Shown piece by piece: positions 51,401 to 63,156 of a DNA stretch of 64,000 nucleotides. Each line of letters begins with the position of its first letter. The first letter of the stretch is position 1. This DNA comes from Hydractinia symbiolongicarpus (lineage: Eukaryota > Cnidaria > Hydrozoa > Anthoathecata > Hydractiniidae): NCBI RefSeq assembly GCF_029227915.1, contig NC_079883.1, forward strand, positions 13,454,001-13,518,000, read 5' to 3'. The notes under the pieces were generated by a model, which was not told the origin of the DNA, made no database searches, and was given only the letters and a program-made list of their open reading frames with translations. The position numbers were made by a program, and so were the translations under genes.

Positions 51401-54400
51401 AAACATTTTTAAAAAAAATATAGGGACTTGTTAAACAACTTTTGAAGCTCTATCTTGGGACCCTTTGAAAGTAAAATGAAGTACAACCCTATAGATAATT
51501 TACTTTTATCCTCAGGCTTTTCACAAATTTTTGAATTGTCTGAAAACTGTACAACACTAGTAAAGAGAGGGTGGGGGAGGGCTTTGAGGTTGAAAATTTG
51601 ATAGATCTAAGTACATTGTGTTTGCCTTGTTAAAGAACACTAGGAATTCATATTGAACTTCTTCCATTGCCTTAAAAATTCCTTATCTCAATGTTTAGAT
51701 TGTATAAAGTATCACTGCCAAATTGTGGTGACTTTGAATTGCTGTTCAATCAGATACAAAAATTAATTGAAGTTGGTTGCAAGAATCAACTGCAGCAGGG
51801 TGTTGATAAATGTAAGTTCTTCTAGGTTTATCTTTCAACATGCTTTTACTGGATAAAAGAAAATATTAATTAATTAATTAATTAATTAATTAATTAATTA
51901 ATTAATGGTATTGACTATACAGTGTTGTAAACATGTTGTTTTATCAAACTCATAGCAATGGTACTGATTTTTACATGGATTTTAATTTTCATGGATGATT
52001 TTTGTTAAAAAGGCAGGTATTAATATTTGCAATCGATGTAAAAATGTTGTTAAATAGTTTTAAAAGAAGCCAATTTTGAATAAAACAAAACAAGTACAAG
52101 TACAAGGCTAAACGCCTTGTAATTGTTTTAATGAAATTGGGCTGACTGACATTTCTTGTTTTTTTCCAAGGATATTAATTTTTGGGAATGTTACCTTGAA
52201 TAGTTAAATGTAGTTTTTGCGAAAATAATTAAATAATTTGCGAAAAAGTGGAAAATATAAATAAAATGTGAAATTTTTGCTTTGTAAAAATAAATTTAAT
52301 ACTAACACAATAGCAAATAAATTAACGTGATTATAGATTGGCAGCCTGAGCATGCTTGATGAACACCAAGCTTTTACCATCCCCTCCTTATTGAAGCATA
52401 TATGTCCAATATTTGAAGAACAAATCATTTTATGGTTGAAGAAGTTAATTAATTACGTGAAGGAAATATTATGTGTTGATATGTAATTTTTTTTATTTCA
52501 TTTAAAAAGGGAATTAAATATTTAGGATAACAAAAAAGACAAACTCCCAGTTCGCTTTTTTCTAATACTTAATGCTATTTATTATTTTAAATTGTTAACA
52601 GTCTGGATTTTTCAAGCGGGCAATACTTGTTTTTAGGCATTCTGATTGGCTTAGCGCCCTTGACAACGGGTCGATATTTTGCGGTATTGCCCGTCGTCAA
52701 GAAAAATGGTAGCTTAAAATGTAAACAAACACGAATAACAAATCTTAAGAAGCATTGGAAATGATTATTTATCTAACTCCTACAATGCATTTATCGATAA
52801 AAACATTTTCGAAGGATAGAAACAACAACAAGGTCAAGTTTAACAGTTAAAATAACCAGATTCAACAAAATTTTGTCTGGATGCTTCTTCAACATGGCTA
52901 GTTAACTAGCTACATTGTCCATAAAAAACGATGCTGATATCCAGTTTTATTAAAAATACTAAATAGAGGGCGACTAAATCATAACAAATACTTCTTCTCT
53001 CATTTTCAGACTCGTTCCTTTAGCTTTGTGGTTACCAAGTCAATATAAAGCTCGTTGAAGCCCATGTTTTTCTGGGCTACCTAGCTAGTTAAAAAAATTA
53101 CTTCAATATTCGCCGTAACTATATTTTAGCTCCGCATTCAACTTTACACATTATTCTGTACGTGTAGAACATGGTAATGTTTTGTTTACAAAGTTTTATT
53201 CTTTAGGAATTTTCGAATTCTAAATATAATTTTTGTTTTTAGACAGGACTGTTTCGAATTTTGACCTCGAGTGTTAACAAAAGTAGTGCTAGTGAATTAT
53301 ATTATAAGAACACTAAACTAAAATTCCTTTTTTTTATTTTTATCTAACTTAGACGGTTAAAAAATACAATAATAACCAATTACCCCGTGCTGTACCGAAA
53401 ATATCGCCCTCGGTCATTGCACCGACCTCGCAAGCTCGGTCGGCATATAGACCTCAGCTGATATTTTGCGGTTCAGCCCGGGGTTATCAGTTATTATTGT
53501 ATTACTAAAACATATCTATTTTAAAGTGCTGGCTTAAAGTGTTGGGGGCGTAGACAAGCTGAGAAAGATGGAGGGGATGATCCTTTATAGGTACACAATG
53601 TAGACTCATATTTTTCATGTGGATTTATATTCCTGAACTGATTCATTACCAAATCTACCCAACAAGCCATTTTTTTTACCTCAAACACAGCCAAACCCTT
53701 TATAAACCTAATCAAGCCAACTGACTTACGCAAAGGGTAAAATGAAAACTTGAATTTATTTTTTCCACCTGCCATTAGCCCACCTGCACACCAACCCAGA
53801 AAAATTGTAATTTGTTTTTTTCTTCTGTTTTTAGTTTGCTATGTCTGCCACTTCCTTACAAATTGTCTGATTGAGCAAAAAAAGGTAAAATTAACAGGTT
53901 TAAGAGTGCTGTTGAAAACATTGTGTTATTTCTTATTATTAAAAGTTTTATTTATTAATATTACATCTAAAAAAAGAATGTCTTGATGCATGTGTCTGCT
54001 CTCACATAAGTAATACATTTTAAATGGTAAAGTGGATTTTATAGTATTTATTTTGACAATTTCTTTCACCTGTCCCAATTTGCAGAGTTACATTTTGCAT
54101 GGCTGTTTTTATTACGAAGGCGGTTTTTTTGTCTTTTAAAAAGGGTAGGGAACACAGAAAAAATACAAGAACAATACAATTCTAAATTTAAAGGTTTTAT
54201 TAATTGCATCAGATAAAATAAAAATAAACAGATAAACTTGCATAGAAATTAGAAATTTTGCTGAATTTATTTTTAAAGTTTACTGCTTTTTCAAGAGTTT
54301 TTAAAGAATTAAGTTTTTTGGGGGAAACCTTGAAAATTAATTCTACAACAGTGATGCTTTGTATATAAGGAATAGTGTGCTAGCTTTAAGTTGTGACATG

Positions 54401-57400
54401 TGATGAGGATGTGTTGCGTCCAAATATTTTAATATCAAGCCTGCTTTTTAAAAGGAAACTTTTTGCCAGTCATATCAAAACATTGAATATTGTACTGCAG
54501 AATGACAGTTATAAAATTAACAGTTTTAAAATCATATATTATTGGCAATATTTGAAATGCCTTGGTGGTTCATATTATGTCAATTTTGTTGTTTCATAGC
54601 GTGTATTTATCCCTCTTAGACTTTCAGGGGTATTCTACTAATGTCAGAAGCAATATTAAAAGCACAAAATCACCCATCTGAGCTCATTTCTATACATGCT
54701 GATCTGTTTCAGGTATAAAATTTGTTGTTGTTATCACAGGTTAAGTAAATGTATTTTTCTTGTCTATTTCTTACTGCCTATACCGATAATAACAGACTTT
54801 TCTTTTTGACAAAACAATGATATTTTAAGTTGCATTTAGGGGACACTTTATCAGTGTTTTTGCACTGAACTATGTTACTGACAGCTATCATTTCTTTGTA
54901 TTTTGTGGTCTTCTCTTGACAGATTGATGGCTTGCTGCTATTTTGTAAGAGATAAGGTACCTATCATCAACATCGATTCACATCTTACATTGTTCGTACA
55001 TTTGTTTTGATCTTCCAGGAGGCAGTTTCACATGATTTATAATCTGTTGTTTGTTTCTATACTTGTGAGATAATTCGGAGCAACTGATTCTATAGACGTT
55101 TATAAAAAAACTTGTGTCTTTTAATGGTAATTCTGACTGATGTTAAAAGCCTTTTTTATAGTTTTTATTGTCTCTTGCAAAATATGATATGTTTCTTTAA
55201 TGATGTGAAGATAAACAATGTATATATAAACAATGCAGTTTATACTGGTGATAGTTTATGGCTTCTCTTTTCTGCTCAAGAAATCAAACATCATTGGTCT
55301 ATTAAGTGACATGAGAAATCAAGACTCAAATCAGTGTGTGACTCCAAATCTTTTAATGCAGTAGAACACTTGTAGAAATAATTCATAATATAAAACTTAA
55401 AAATCCGAAGATTAGCAGAAATGATACTTCACTACCAAATATAGACTTTAAAAAGTCAATAATTTCTAAATATAAATGACATAATTATTAGCCAATTATA
55501 TTCCAGTATTGTCCATAGTCTGTCTTTAAAACCTTCCTATTTCTGAGTTGTATTTTTATTATTTTTGAACCTTAATAGTTATGCCTCGCATCAAAATGTC
55601 TGAAGCCTGCTGTCAAATTTCTGAATATCGATGTAACTGATGTCAACAACGAGGTACAGTTCGTTTGTTTAGAATAGAATTTTTTTAAATAATTTGTTAT
55701 GCAGTTATCTCCCGGTAACTCGAAACTTGGATAACTCGAACATTCGTTAACTCGACCCTTTTTTCGTCCCCCCCCCCCTGACGCTAATTTCTTTGGATAA
55801 CTCAAACTTTTTACTTGAGAAAAGGAAGAGACTAGATAAATGTCAGATTTTAATTTTTTTTTTAACTCCTGATGTAATATTGATACATAATGTTGTCTGT
55901 CAAGGAAAATTTAATTTACAGGAGACTTACATGCCTTTTTCATCACCGAGACTGCACCTTTTCCCGGTAACTGTTTCCCCAATTTTTTGAAAAAATCGCT
56001 TTAACTCGGACTATAATCTCATCTTGGGAACTATAATCTCATTTTGGAAATTAAATTCGACTAACGTTTAACTCGGTCCCTTCCTTGGGACCAAGCCTTC
56101 TCTCTCTAGTGGCCTAGTAGAAGAGTGCTTAGAATCCATACAGGCGGCCATTATTTTAATCCCTGATTAGAAAATAAATCCGAGGTGACAAATTTTGTTC
56201 AATTTTCTAATGAAGGCTAGTTTATATATCTTTTTGAGTTTCTGAAAAAGCATTTTTGCGAAGGTTTTTGCGAAAAAAACTTTCGCGATTTAGCTTTTGC
56301 GATTCTACGAAATTAATTTTTTTTGCGTAAAAGAACTTTTGCGGTTCACAATTGACCTTACTTTTTGCGGGACTAAACCAAAAATTTCGAAAACCACGAA
56401 AGTTTATTCTGTAAACACTTTTTTCCGTTAAAGTAGAAAATGCTCCCTTATCCGAAATTTTTTATATTTTTTATTGTATTTGTAGGCTGTAAAGGAAGTT
56501 TTGTGAGTAAACTTTAAGTAACTTTAAAAGCTGGAGCTCGCAAATTGTGAAAAGGAAACCAAAAAACAGTTTTGAAGTATTACAATACTAAAAATTAGTT
56601 GACTAATAAAAAACTTTTTGTACGGGGAAACGTAGGAACCTATTAAATTATTGCACTAAGAATAATCCGCCCATTCTAAAACGAGAGTTAAATGTGCCAG
56701 GACTCGTGGTACCCTCTTTTGAGGTTCCTTGGTTAGTAATCGAGTCAAGAATGATATGCTAAATTTCTCACCATAGTTCGATCATTTCGATGCAAAGACA
56801 TTTCTTCTCTACTACTATTACGGGGGAATGATTTATTTGGCGCTAAAAGAATACCACAAAGCACTTTTCTTCTTCCAAACTGTAAGTTATATTTTTATAT
56901 TGTTTGTTTTTATAAGTTGAATTTAGAATTTATAAATCCCTGGGTATTTGCATTTTTTTATTTGAATATTTATTTACTGTGCAAGAGCCGTGGTCACACT
57001 GAGGACAGTGTGACCACGGCTCTTCTAAAATCCTCCAAAGTTTTAAAAAAAACTCTTCTAAAGTCCTCTATTGTCTTCTAAAAAGTTGAAAATGTGACCA
57101 AATCTCCTCTTTAACTCCTCTATTTTATTTCAGGTACACGCTGGTAATAGTTTGATAGTTTCACTATTGTGTTACAGAGATTTTACATTTGTTATAGTGA
57201 TCTGTTAAGTTCTATCCTTCATGTTAGCCATACGTCCCTCATCAAAAGCTTTATTTTAATTGTTTTTAATCAGTTATCCTGATACCTTCGTAAAACACTT
57301 GAAAAATCAGAAATTAACAAAAAAAAGTTGATCCTCTAAAATCCTTTTTTTCTTCAATTTTATTTTCAATTTTGCGAAAAATATCCTCTAAATTCAGTGC

Positions 57401-58376
57401 AAAATCTCCTTTAAAATCCTCTTTTCCTTGAAAACATTTTTGTTGCTACCCTGTTATTTGTTGTCTGAACTTTAGATTTAGCTAGTTTTAATTTTTAGAA
57501 ACTTTTCTTTTTAAAAATCACCTCAGATCTCTTTTCTTTGTGTTTTTCATCGTTCAAAGAAAAGATTTAAATGCCTTAGATTTGCTTGCTTATGGAAAGA
57601 TGAGATTAATTTATTCTTTAGCAGGATGAAATAGATATTAGAATCAGGGGCAAGCTTAAATTGTTCTAATCAATTTAACTAACAGAGCTAAGATGTTTTT
57701 AAAGTAATATTTCTGTTTTTATATTTAGACTGTCACTACCCCCGCGATGGTTGTTAGCCACATCATGCTTGAAGCTTACAAAAAATATTTACTCGTGTCC
57801 TTATTTCTACATGGAAAGGTATGCTTTTGTTGCTTTTTAGGGGGGTGGGGGTCGTGTTGTAACGTGTCTGTTATGATATCACGCCTCGGCTGCACTTCTA
57901 AATACAAACATTGCCCCCCGGCTTAGAAGTATTATTAATCACGTGTAACTTGCCATATAAATGGCGCATTTCACAAAACATAGGTTGTGGTGGTGTTGTG
58001 ATAATATATCTGACTTGTGGTTGTAGTTATAAGATTGATGGTTTAAATTCTCTCTTTAGATGAATTTTAAATACAGTGTCATCGGTCTATCTAGAATCGT
58101 CGACTGACTATTCACATCCAATTTTCATTTTCTCACAGGTTTAGTACAGGAAAGCTAAACCAAAAATAGTCTCATATAATGACGACTTTACATGGGTGTA
58201 AATAGCTTAAGTCTAAAAGATGCCAATTATTGCAAAATGTTTAAGCGCACTTGAAGGTTAAAAGAAGGTTGTTGTAATTGTGTAAAGCTTAGCTGTCAAC
58301 TATCTGAGTGGAAATTAAACATGGTCTTTAGAATTTTATTTTTCTAATAAGCAATTTTACATGGAGCAAAGTTCAA

Positions 58377-58421
<45 letters not shown>

Positions 58422-61400
58422 GAAATTATTTACCCCTGATAACTCCTATTGGCACTGCTATCAACGAGGGTCCTGTGAAGGGGGTCCTACGGCATTTAAA
58501 GCTCCAAAAAGGATATATTCACACTTTTATAGCCTCTGGCATGACTCGGCCGGGGTTTGAACCCAAGACCTCCCGCGCTGGAAGCGGACGCTCTACCATG
58601 AGGCTACCAGTCGATTAAAAAAATTTACATTTTCACCATAAAAAATTGAATATGAAAATTGACTGTCCACCCTGTAACTTTTTGCAATTTTAAATTTTTT
58701 ATTTCAACGCTGCGCACTTATTAGGTTGGTACGGTTATACTTAGCATTGTGTGCTCAATCTTTGGGTGCTCAATTATTTATTTGCGATGTATAAATAGAA
58801 GATGTAGGCATTCTCTCTTCTGCAATAGTGTTAAATAATTTATTTGTTTCGAATCGCATGAAAGGACAGTGGATGAATCAGTTGAAGCTGATTTGTGCTG
58901 TGTGAGAAAATAAATATTTAATTCAATTCCCTTCAACGAACCCACACATAATTCTATCAGTTCGCGTTTTTCTTATTTTAAAGTAAAAATGATCGAGATT
59001 TGATATTTCATATCAGGAATGTCGTTTTTAGCAAGTAATATCAAATCGTTGTTAGCTATAAAAATTAAAACTCGTCATGATAGCTACACTGACCAGGTCT
59101 CGAGAATAGCTGTCGCGAAAATGTTTATCGTCGCCAGTGTTGTGATGGGCATCGATTGGTTCCACGACACTGTTGCTTGCATGCCGCCGCAAGACACTAC
59201 ACTGTCAGATGACTTCATCCACAGCTCTTGCTGGATTAAAGGCTTTTACGTCTACCCTGACATGGCAAAGCACATGAGATCTTCCGGTTACTACGGCATT
59301 CCAAAAGATCTGAAAGATGACGGCGTTTGGAACACTACTGGTAGTTTGTGTTCAACAGAATCCACGATGACGTATATGCGGGCAGCTTGCGTGCCAATGC
59401 AGAAGCACTTCTTCACACAGTATCAGTGGATGCCGTTCTTTGTGTCGAGTTTGTCACTAGTGTTCTACATCCCGTATCTACTGTTTCGCGTTGCCAACAC
59501 GGATATGATCAGCTTGAGGTTGAACTTGAAGAACACAACGGTAAGCTTTTTGTTTAATTGCCAACCTGATGTTATCCAATCGATATATCTCTATAATAGT
59601 ATCTGTCGTCTGTGTCTGTTTGTCTGTCTATTACGGAAACACGAAATGCGATATATAAAGGACGGGCGTGGATTTTTTCACGGGTTGACGACTAGTTCAT
59701 TATATTTTCCAACTTTTTTAAAATCGGCCGATTTTTTATTCAGCTTTGTGTTTCAGGTAGATGCTAACGTGGTTTTGAAGAATTACTTTAATCACGAGAT
59801 CAACTCGGTAGCAAAGATGAGGCTCCGCATCTTTGTCAACCTCCTCATCAAATGTCTCTACGTCGTGGTCAACATTGGAAGTTTCGTCTTGCTAGATTTA
59901 TTCTTGAACCATCATTATTTCAACTATGGCGTTCAATGGATACGTTGGGCTCGAGATAACACCTCCCTGAGTATGGATTTCGATCGTCGTACAGCCCCAA
60001 CGCCTGGAAACGCCATGTTACCCACGTTTGGTATGTGCGATATACACGAAGCGCGACTGGACACTGTTAAGGCTTATAAAAACCGAGTAAAAATGATATG
60101 TGAAATATCATCGAACATTCTGTATCAATACGTCTTTCTGGTTTTATGGTTTGTCCTAATTATTTCCATAACTGCTTCATGTCTTGGTATTTTATTAAAC
60201 ATCGGTGGCCATGTGCTTACGATAGCTTGTTTTTGTAAGAACAGCAAAACGGCTAGATACGTGTATAAGTATCTAACGTTACGGGAGTGTGAGTATTTGG
60301 AATTCATACGTAGAAAGGACCTTGCATTGTACGGGGATGTGCTGCGACTACTTTATCAAAGCAAAGTAACCAAAGTCGTGGACAGAGAGAAGATGCTTGA
60401 TGATGCCGACGGAGTGGAGGCGGACAGACTGGTACTGGCCAGTGCTCCATCGAATCACCCCACACCTTTAATGTTTAGAATGCATTCTATAGAAAGTAAC
60501 ATATGACATGCTATGCTGTTTAGGCTGTTTTGTACTGCTCTTGCTTTGGGTAACTTAATTGTAGGGAGGGGGTGGTTATTAATTGTATTCAAATCTATGA
60601 TAGGGGTGGGTCTTAATAAATTGCAATTGGTTCAAATTAGGGGCCCATCAATCGCTGGGCATGTCAAAGAAAATTTGGTGTTGTCCTCTCTACAATTAGG
60701 TTGCAAGAGTAAGATTTCTGGAGATTCTATTGCACATGCGCAGATTCCACAAGTTAACTCTGACGAATAATTTTTTCAATGAAATGAAAAAACAGCTTCA
60801 GATGATAAAAATGCATATACTTTCGACTCATGATGTTTTTAAGCGAGTCAATACAACGTGTCATCTGATGAGAGGTTACTGAATTGTCTTTAAACATTTC
60901 AGATAACGAAGAGATATCATTATTCGACCGTGATATCTCAGATGTAGGGGTATTTTGATCCCAAGTCCTAAATTAACGAACCTTTACTTTTCACCTGGCG
61001 ATGTGTTTAGAAGTTTGCTAGTGTTGAAATAATAATAAAAAACTTGGATTGCCGAAGTTTTTGGTTTTCTTGTTTTGCTCTCAAAGTTGGTATTTCCATG
61101 TGACATTCATGTTCTTAATTTGACATGTAATCTGTTATAGTATTTTAATATTGTTTTCTTATTTAATCTTTTTTTTAAGAGAAGAATTAAATTTATGAAA
61201 CGGCTGACTCTCAACTACTCCACGCTTTTTAATTATGTTCGTGCTAATCCTGTTAAGGGCGAGGGGCAGGAGGGGGTGCAAGGGAGGGATTCTTAGGGGA
61301 TACATTACCAGCTGCCGCTTTGGCTGAGCGTAACATTTTTCAGGCATTTTGTGAGTTTTTCTAATTTTGGTTGGAGTTTGTGATCAAAACGTTTGTATAG

Positions 61401-63156
61401 ACATTTAGTGTATTATATAAATATTCATTACATCCGCCATATATTTTTTACTAGGGATAAGATACAGACTAGATTTCAAAGAAACATGGGTTTAGCAAAA
61501 TGACGTCATTTCTGACCTCAATGACATCATTGGGTTGTTATCCTTACCTCGATTATTTTAAAACGCCATATTTATGTACATGTGTACTAAGTTTAACAAC
61601 ATAAGTTTAATATTTCTGGGAAAACGAGTCTTTTCCCCTTTCCCTTAAAATAAGAGATTTTCTTGCAGATGTGACGTCATTTTTTGGTGTTCTTAAAATT
61701 ACTTTAAATGCGAAATGTGAAAAGAATATTTTGTATCCAGTCTACCTGATCTTCATGACGTCATCACTTGATATTTTACCTTGGATGTATTTGTATTAAG
61801 ACATTTCTACAACCGTGTCAAATTTTCAGCAGCAATTCGGGATTTGACACTGGCGGACAGTTTATGCTTCGAACATCATGATAGGGTTAAGAAATTACTA
61901 GAAATATAATGTATTTGAACAAATTTATGTCATCATTTTGTGCCTTATGGAATGGAACAATCTTCGTGACGTATGTATGACTGTATGACGTGCTTTTTTG
62001 TTCACACGACCACAATTTCCATTCGAGGAGTGCGTATTGCCATATTTGAACTCTTTCTATGAAAAAAACCAACATTATTACATTCCGTCAATAACATTTT
62101 TCGATGTCAGTTCAACAAATTCAATGTTTTTTATCATGATAGATTCTTCCTCTACCAAAATACACTTCAGCAGTTGTGTCAAGATATATAAAGGTAATTC
62201 ATGATTTTATTGTAGCCATGATTTTTGTTAAGAAGAACAGAATGTAGAGAAAATAGAAAAAAGACTATATGGAGAAAAAAAAGTTTCTTTAACTTTGAAC
62301 CCCAAGAAAACTGTCGTAAAAATTCAAATTACTTCGCTTACAGCTTTACATAAATTTTCAATATTATTTAGGCAGAAAAATGGGTGCTATTAAAATAGCA
62401 TCAGAGTTTTATGGTTTTCATCTATATTTTCTTATCTAAAATGAAATTATGTTTACCGTATGGTGTTTATTTTTGTAGCCATTGAGTTCACCGTATGTGG
62501 AGCTATCGGAAGCTTACAGTTCAATTGATCAAGATCAACTAAGAATGGTGGCTAATAAGCACCAAGCTGTATTTCAAAGGGTTAGTTTTTTGTAACTCAC
62601 GGATGTTTGTTGTGCTGCTGTCCTTGTGAGCACCGCGAGGCTCTAGTCGGAACGTCAACGTTCATTTAATGTTGAATGTTGTTTTTTTTTGGTCATTTTT
62701 AAACGTCTTTTCAACGTCAAAAGTCGATGTGGCATAAATGTTGAATAAACGTGGCGTGCTAGAAACTCGTTTTCTTGATTTTCAGAAACATGTAACTTTA
62801 CGTTTTACACGTTTAAATTTACCAGCTTCCTTTTTGTTGTTTACAGGTAAAAAAAGAAAGGAAATCGGCCTTGGTGACGGTTAAACGTTGTTTCTAATAA
62901 TTAAAGAATTCTTTCATGTGTTTAGGACATCAATGTTGGACTGGTTAAACAAGTCATGTCTTCTTTAACCAAAAAACGCATACAAAAACTAACAAAGGTA
63001 TTGTTTACTTGTTTGCTTGCTTGTTCGTTTGTTATTGTTTTTAATTGAGTCAATCTTGTATCTTCCTAGACTTTTTTAACGTTATCGTTGGTTGATATGG
63101 CAACACGTGTCAAACTATCTAATGCGAGAGAAGCAGAAGAATACTTGTTACAAATG
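48413..63156 (+). CDS. COPS3: COP9 signalosome subunit 3 (CSN3), 5' part, cut by the window edge
   Basis: Eleven exons: 48413-48585, 51699-51811, 53835-53884, 54620-54712, 55579-55653, 56777-56881, 57729-57818, 62143-62193, 62479-62580, 62926-62997, 63070-63156. Phases agree at every junction and give 337 residues; the family is about 420, so the end of the PCI domain and the tail lie beyond the window. Matches to human CSN3 include [54 protein letters not shown] (the 51-nt exon 8), [19 protein letters not shown] and ARVKLSN-like AREAEEY. CSN3 is a PCI-type scaffold subunit of the COP9 signalosome, which removes NEDD8 from cullin ubiquitin ligases. The last donor (ATG/GTCAGT) is a call; reading on would give 38 unrelated residues before a stop. 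Intron 7 contains a whole innexin gene. Confidence 0.92.
48586..51698. other. COPS3 intron 1
   Basis: 3.1 kb of AT-rich sequence without a supportable gene or a resolved transposon. Open frames at about 48600-48890 and 49073-49279 have no domain and no splice support. Confidence 0.6.
51865..51906. repeat. ATTA/TTAA tetranucleotide microsatellite
   Basis: About ten units of TTAA-type repeat at the start of COPS3 intron 2, 50 nt after the exon 2 donor. Confidence 0.9.
53363..53503. mobile_element. Palindromic foldback element in COPS3 intron 2
   Basis: Left arm 53363-53405 begins AATACAATAATAACC and contains ACCCCGTGCTG and CGAAAATATC; right arm 53460-53503 is its near-complement. The centre (CCGACCTCGCAAGCTCGGTC) is again self-complementary. 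A related stretch at about 52660-52715 carries the same TCGATATTTTGCGGTATTGC word, so the whole of 52610-53503 may be one larger element. Non-coding. Confidence 0.6.
55702..56110. repeat. TAACTCGAA-motif repeat in COPS3 intron 5
   Basis: Starts CAGTTATCTCCCGGTAACTC; the word TAACTCGA(A/C) recurs near 55715, 55731 and 55748 and TAACTCGG near 55999 and 56068. Repeated short words next to a CAG start resemble pogo/Tigger-type MITE ends. A clear matching right end was not found. Confidence 0.4.
56983..57024. repeat. Perfect 19-bp inverted repeat with 4-nt loop
   Basis: AAGAGCCGTGGTCACACTG (56983-57001), loop AGGA, then its exact complement (57006-57024). It lies in COPS3 intron 6, about 100 nt after exon 6. 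The following sequence to about 57453 holds many CTCTAAAATCCTC-like words and ends near TTGTTGCTACCCTG. The palindrome may therefore be one terminus of a hAT-like MITE (CAG...CTG ends), not an RNA gene. Confidence 0.6.
58378..58614 (-). mobile_element. tRNA-derived SINE with AAT microsatellite tail
   Basis: On the minus strand the head (from 58614) has a TAGCCTCATGGTAG A-box-like stretch and a perfect B box, GGTTCAAACCC (58553-58563), as in tRNA promoters. It is followed by an unrelated body of about 110 nt and an (AAT)n tail (58421 down to 58378). The acceptor stem cannot pair, so it is not a working tRNA. It sits in COPS3 intron 7, about 180 bp upstream of the innexin TATA box. Flanking target duplications were not identified. 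Confidence 0.75.
58790..58797 (+). promoter_or_regulatory. TATA box of the nested innexin gene
   Basis: TATAAATA, in context GTATAAATAGA, 229 nt upstream of the innexin ATG. It implies transcription from near 58820 and a 5' leader of about 200 nt, unless a leader intron exists. It suggests that the innexin has its own promoter inside COPS3. Confidence 0.5.
59019..60506 (+). CDS. Innexin (gap junction channel protein)
   Basis: Two exons, 59019-59540 and 59757-60506, give 423 residues, the usual innexin size. Four membrane segments: about 31-49, 138-157, 197-223 and 296-320. The second starts with YQWMPFF, the innexin signature. Loop 1 has Cys 54, 71, 111 and 124, GYYGIP, and an N-glycosylation site at 105. 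Loop 2 has PTFGMCD (Cys 268) and Cys 289. N- and C-termini are cytoplasmic. Innexins form hexameric or octameric channels joining neighbouring cells or opening to the outside. The 216-nt intron (GTAAGC..TTTCAG) is a multiple of three without stop codons; if retained, it would add 72 residues to the cytoplasmic loop and give a 495-residue protein. The spliced form fits the family. The gene lies in COPS3 intron 7, same strand. Confidence 0.93.
   Translation: MSFLASNIKSLLAIKIKTRHDSYTDQVSRIAVAKMFIVASVVMGIDWFHDTVACMPPQDTTLSDDFIHSSCWIKGFYVYPDMAKHMRSSGYYGIPKDLKDDGVWNTTGSLCSTESTMTYMRAACVPMQKHFFTQYQWMPFFVSSLSLVFYIPYLLFRVANTDMISLRLNLKNTTVSFLFNCQPDVIQSIYLYNSICRLCLFVCLLRKHEMRYIKDGRGFFHGLTTSSLYFPTFLKSADFLFSFVFQVDANVVLKNYFNHEINSVAKMRLRIFVNLLIKCLYVVVNIGSFVLLDLFLNHHYFNYGVQWIRWARDNTSLSMDFDRRTAPTPGNAMLPTFGMCDIHEARLDTVKAYKNRVKMICEISSNILYQYVFLVLWFVLIISITASCLGILLNIGGHVLTIACFCKNSKTARYVYKYLTLRECEYLEFIRRKDLALYGDVLRLLYQSKVTKVVDREKMLDDADGVEADRLVLASAPSNHPTPLMFRMHSIESNI
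60615..60620 (+). promoter_or_regulatory. Poly(A) signal of the innexin gene
   Basis: AATAAA 109 nt after the innexin stop codon. Its use inside the COPS3 transcript would end that transcript early, so there must be some control over recognition. Confidence 0.5.
60621..62142. other. Remainder of COPS3 intron 7
   Basis: No gene seen. TGACGTCA words occur at about 61501, 61672 and 61757, together with an ATGACATCAT variant near 61522. The interval ends at the acceptor (ATGATAG) of the 51-nt exon 8. Confidence 0.5.

Noticed and set aside
58540-58614. Possible functional tRNA gene
   Set aside because: A and B boxes are present but the acceptor stem does not pair and a long unrelated body with an AAT tail follows; better explained as a SINE head.
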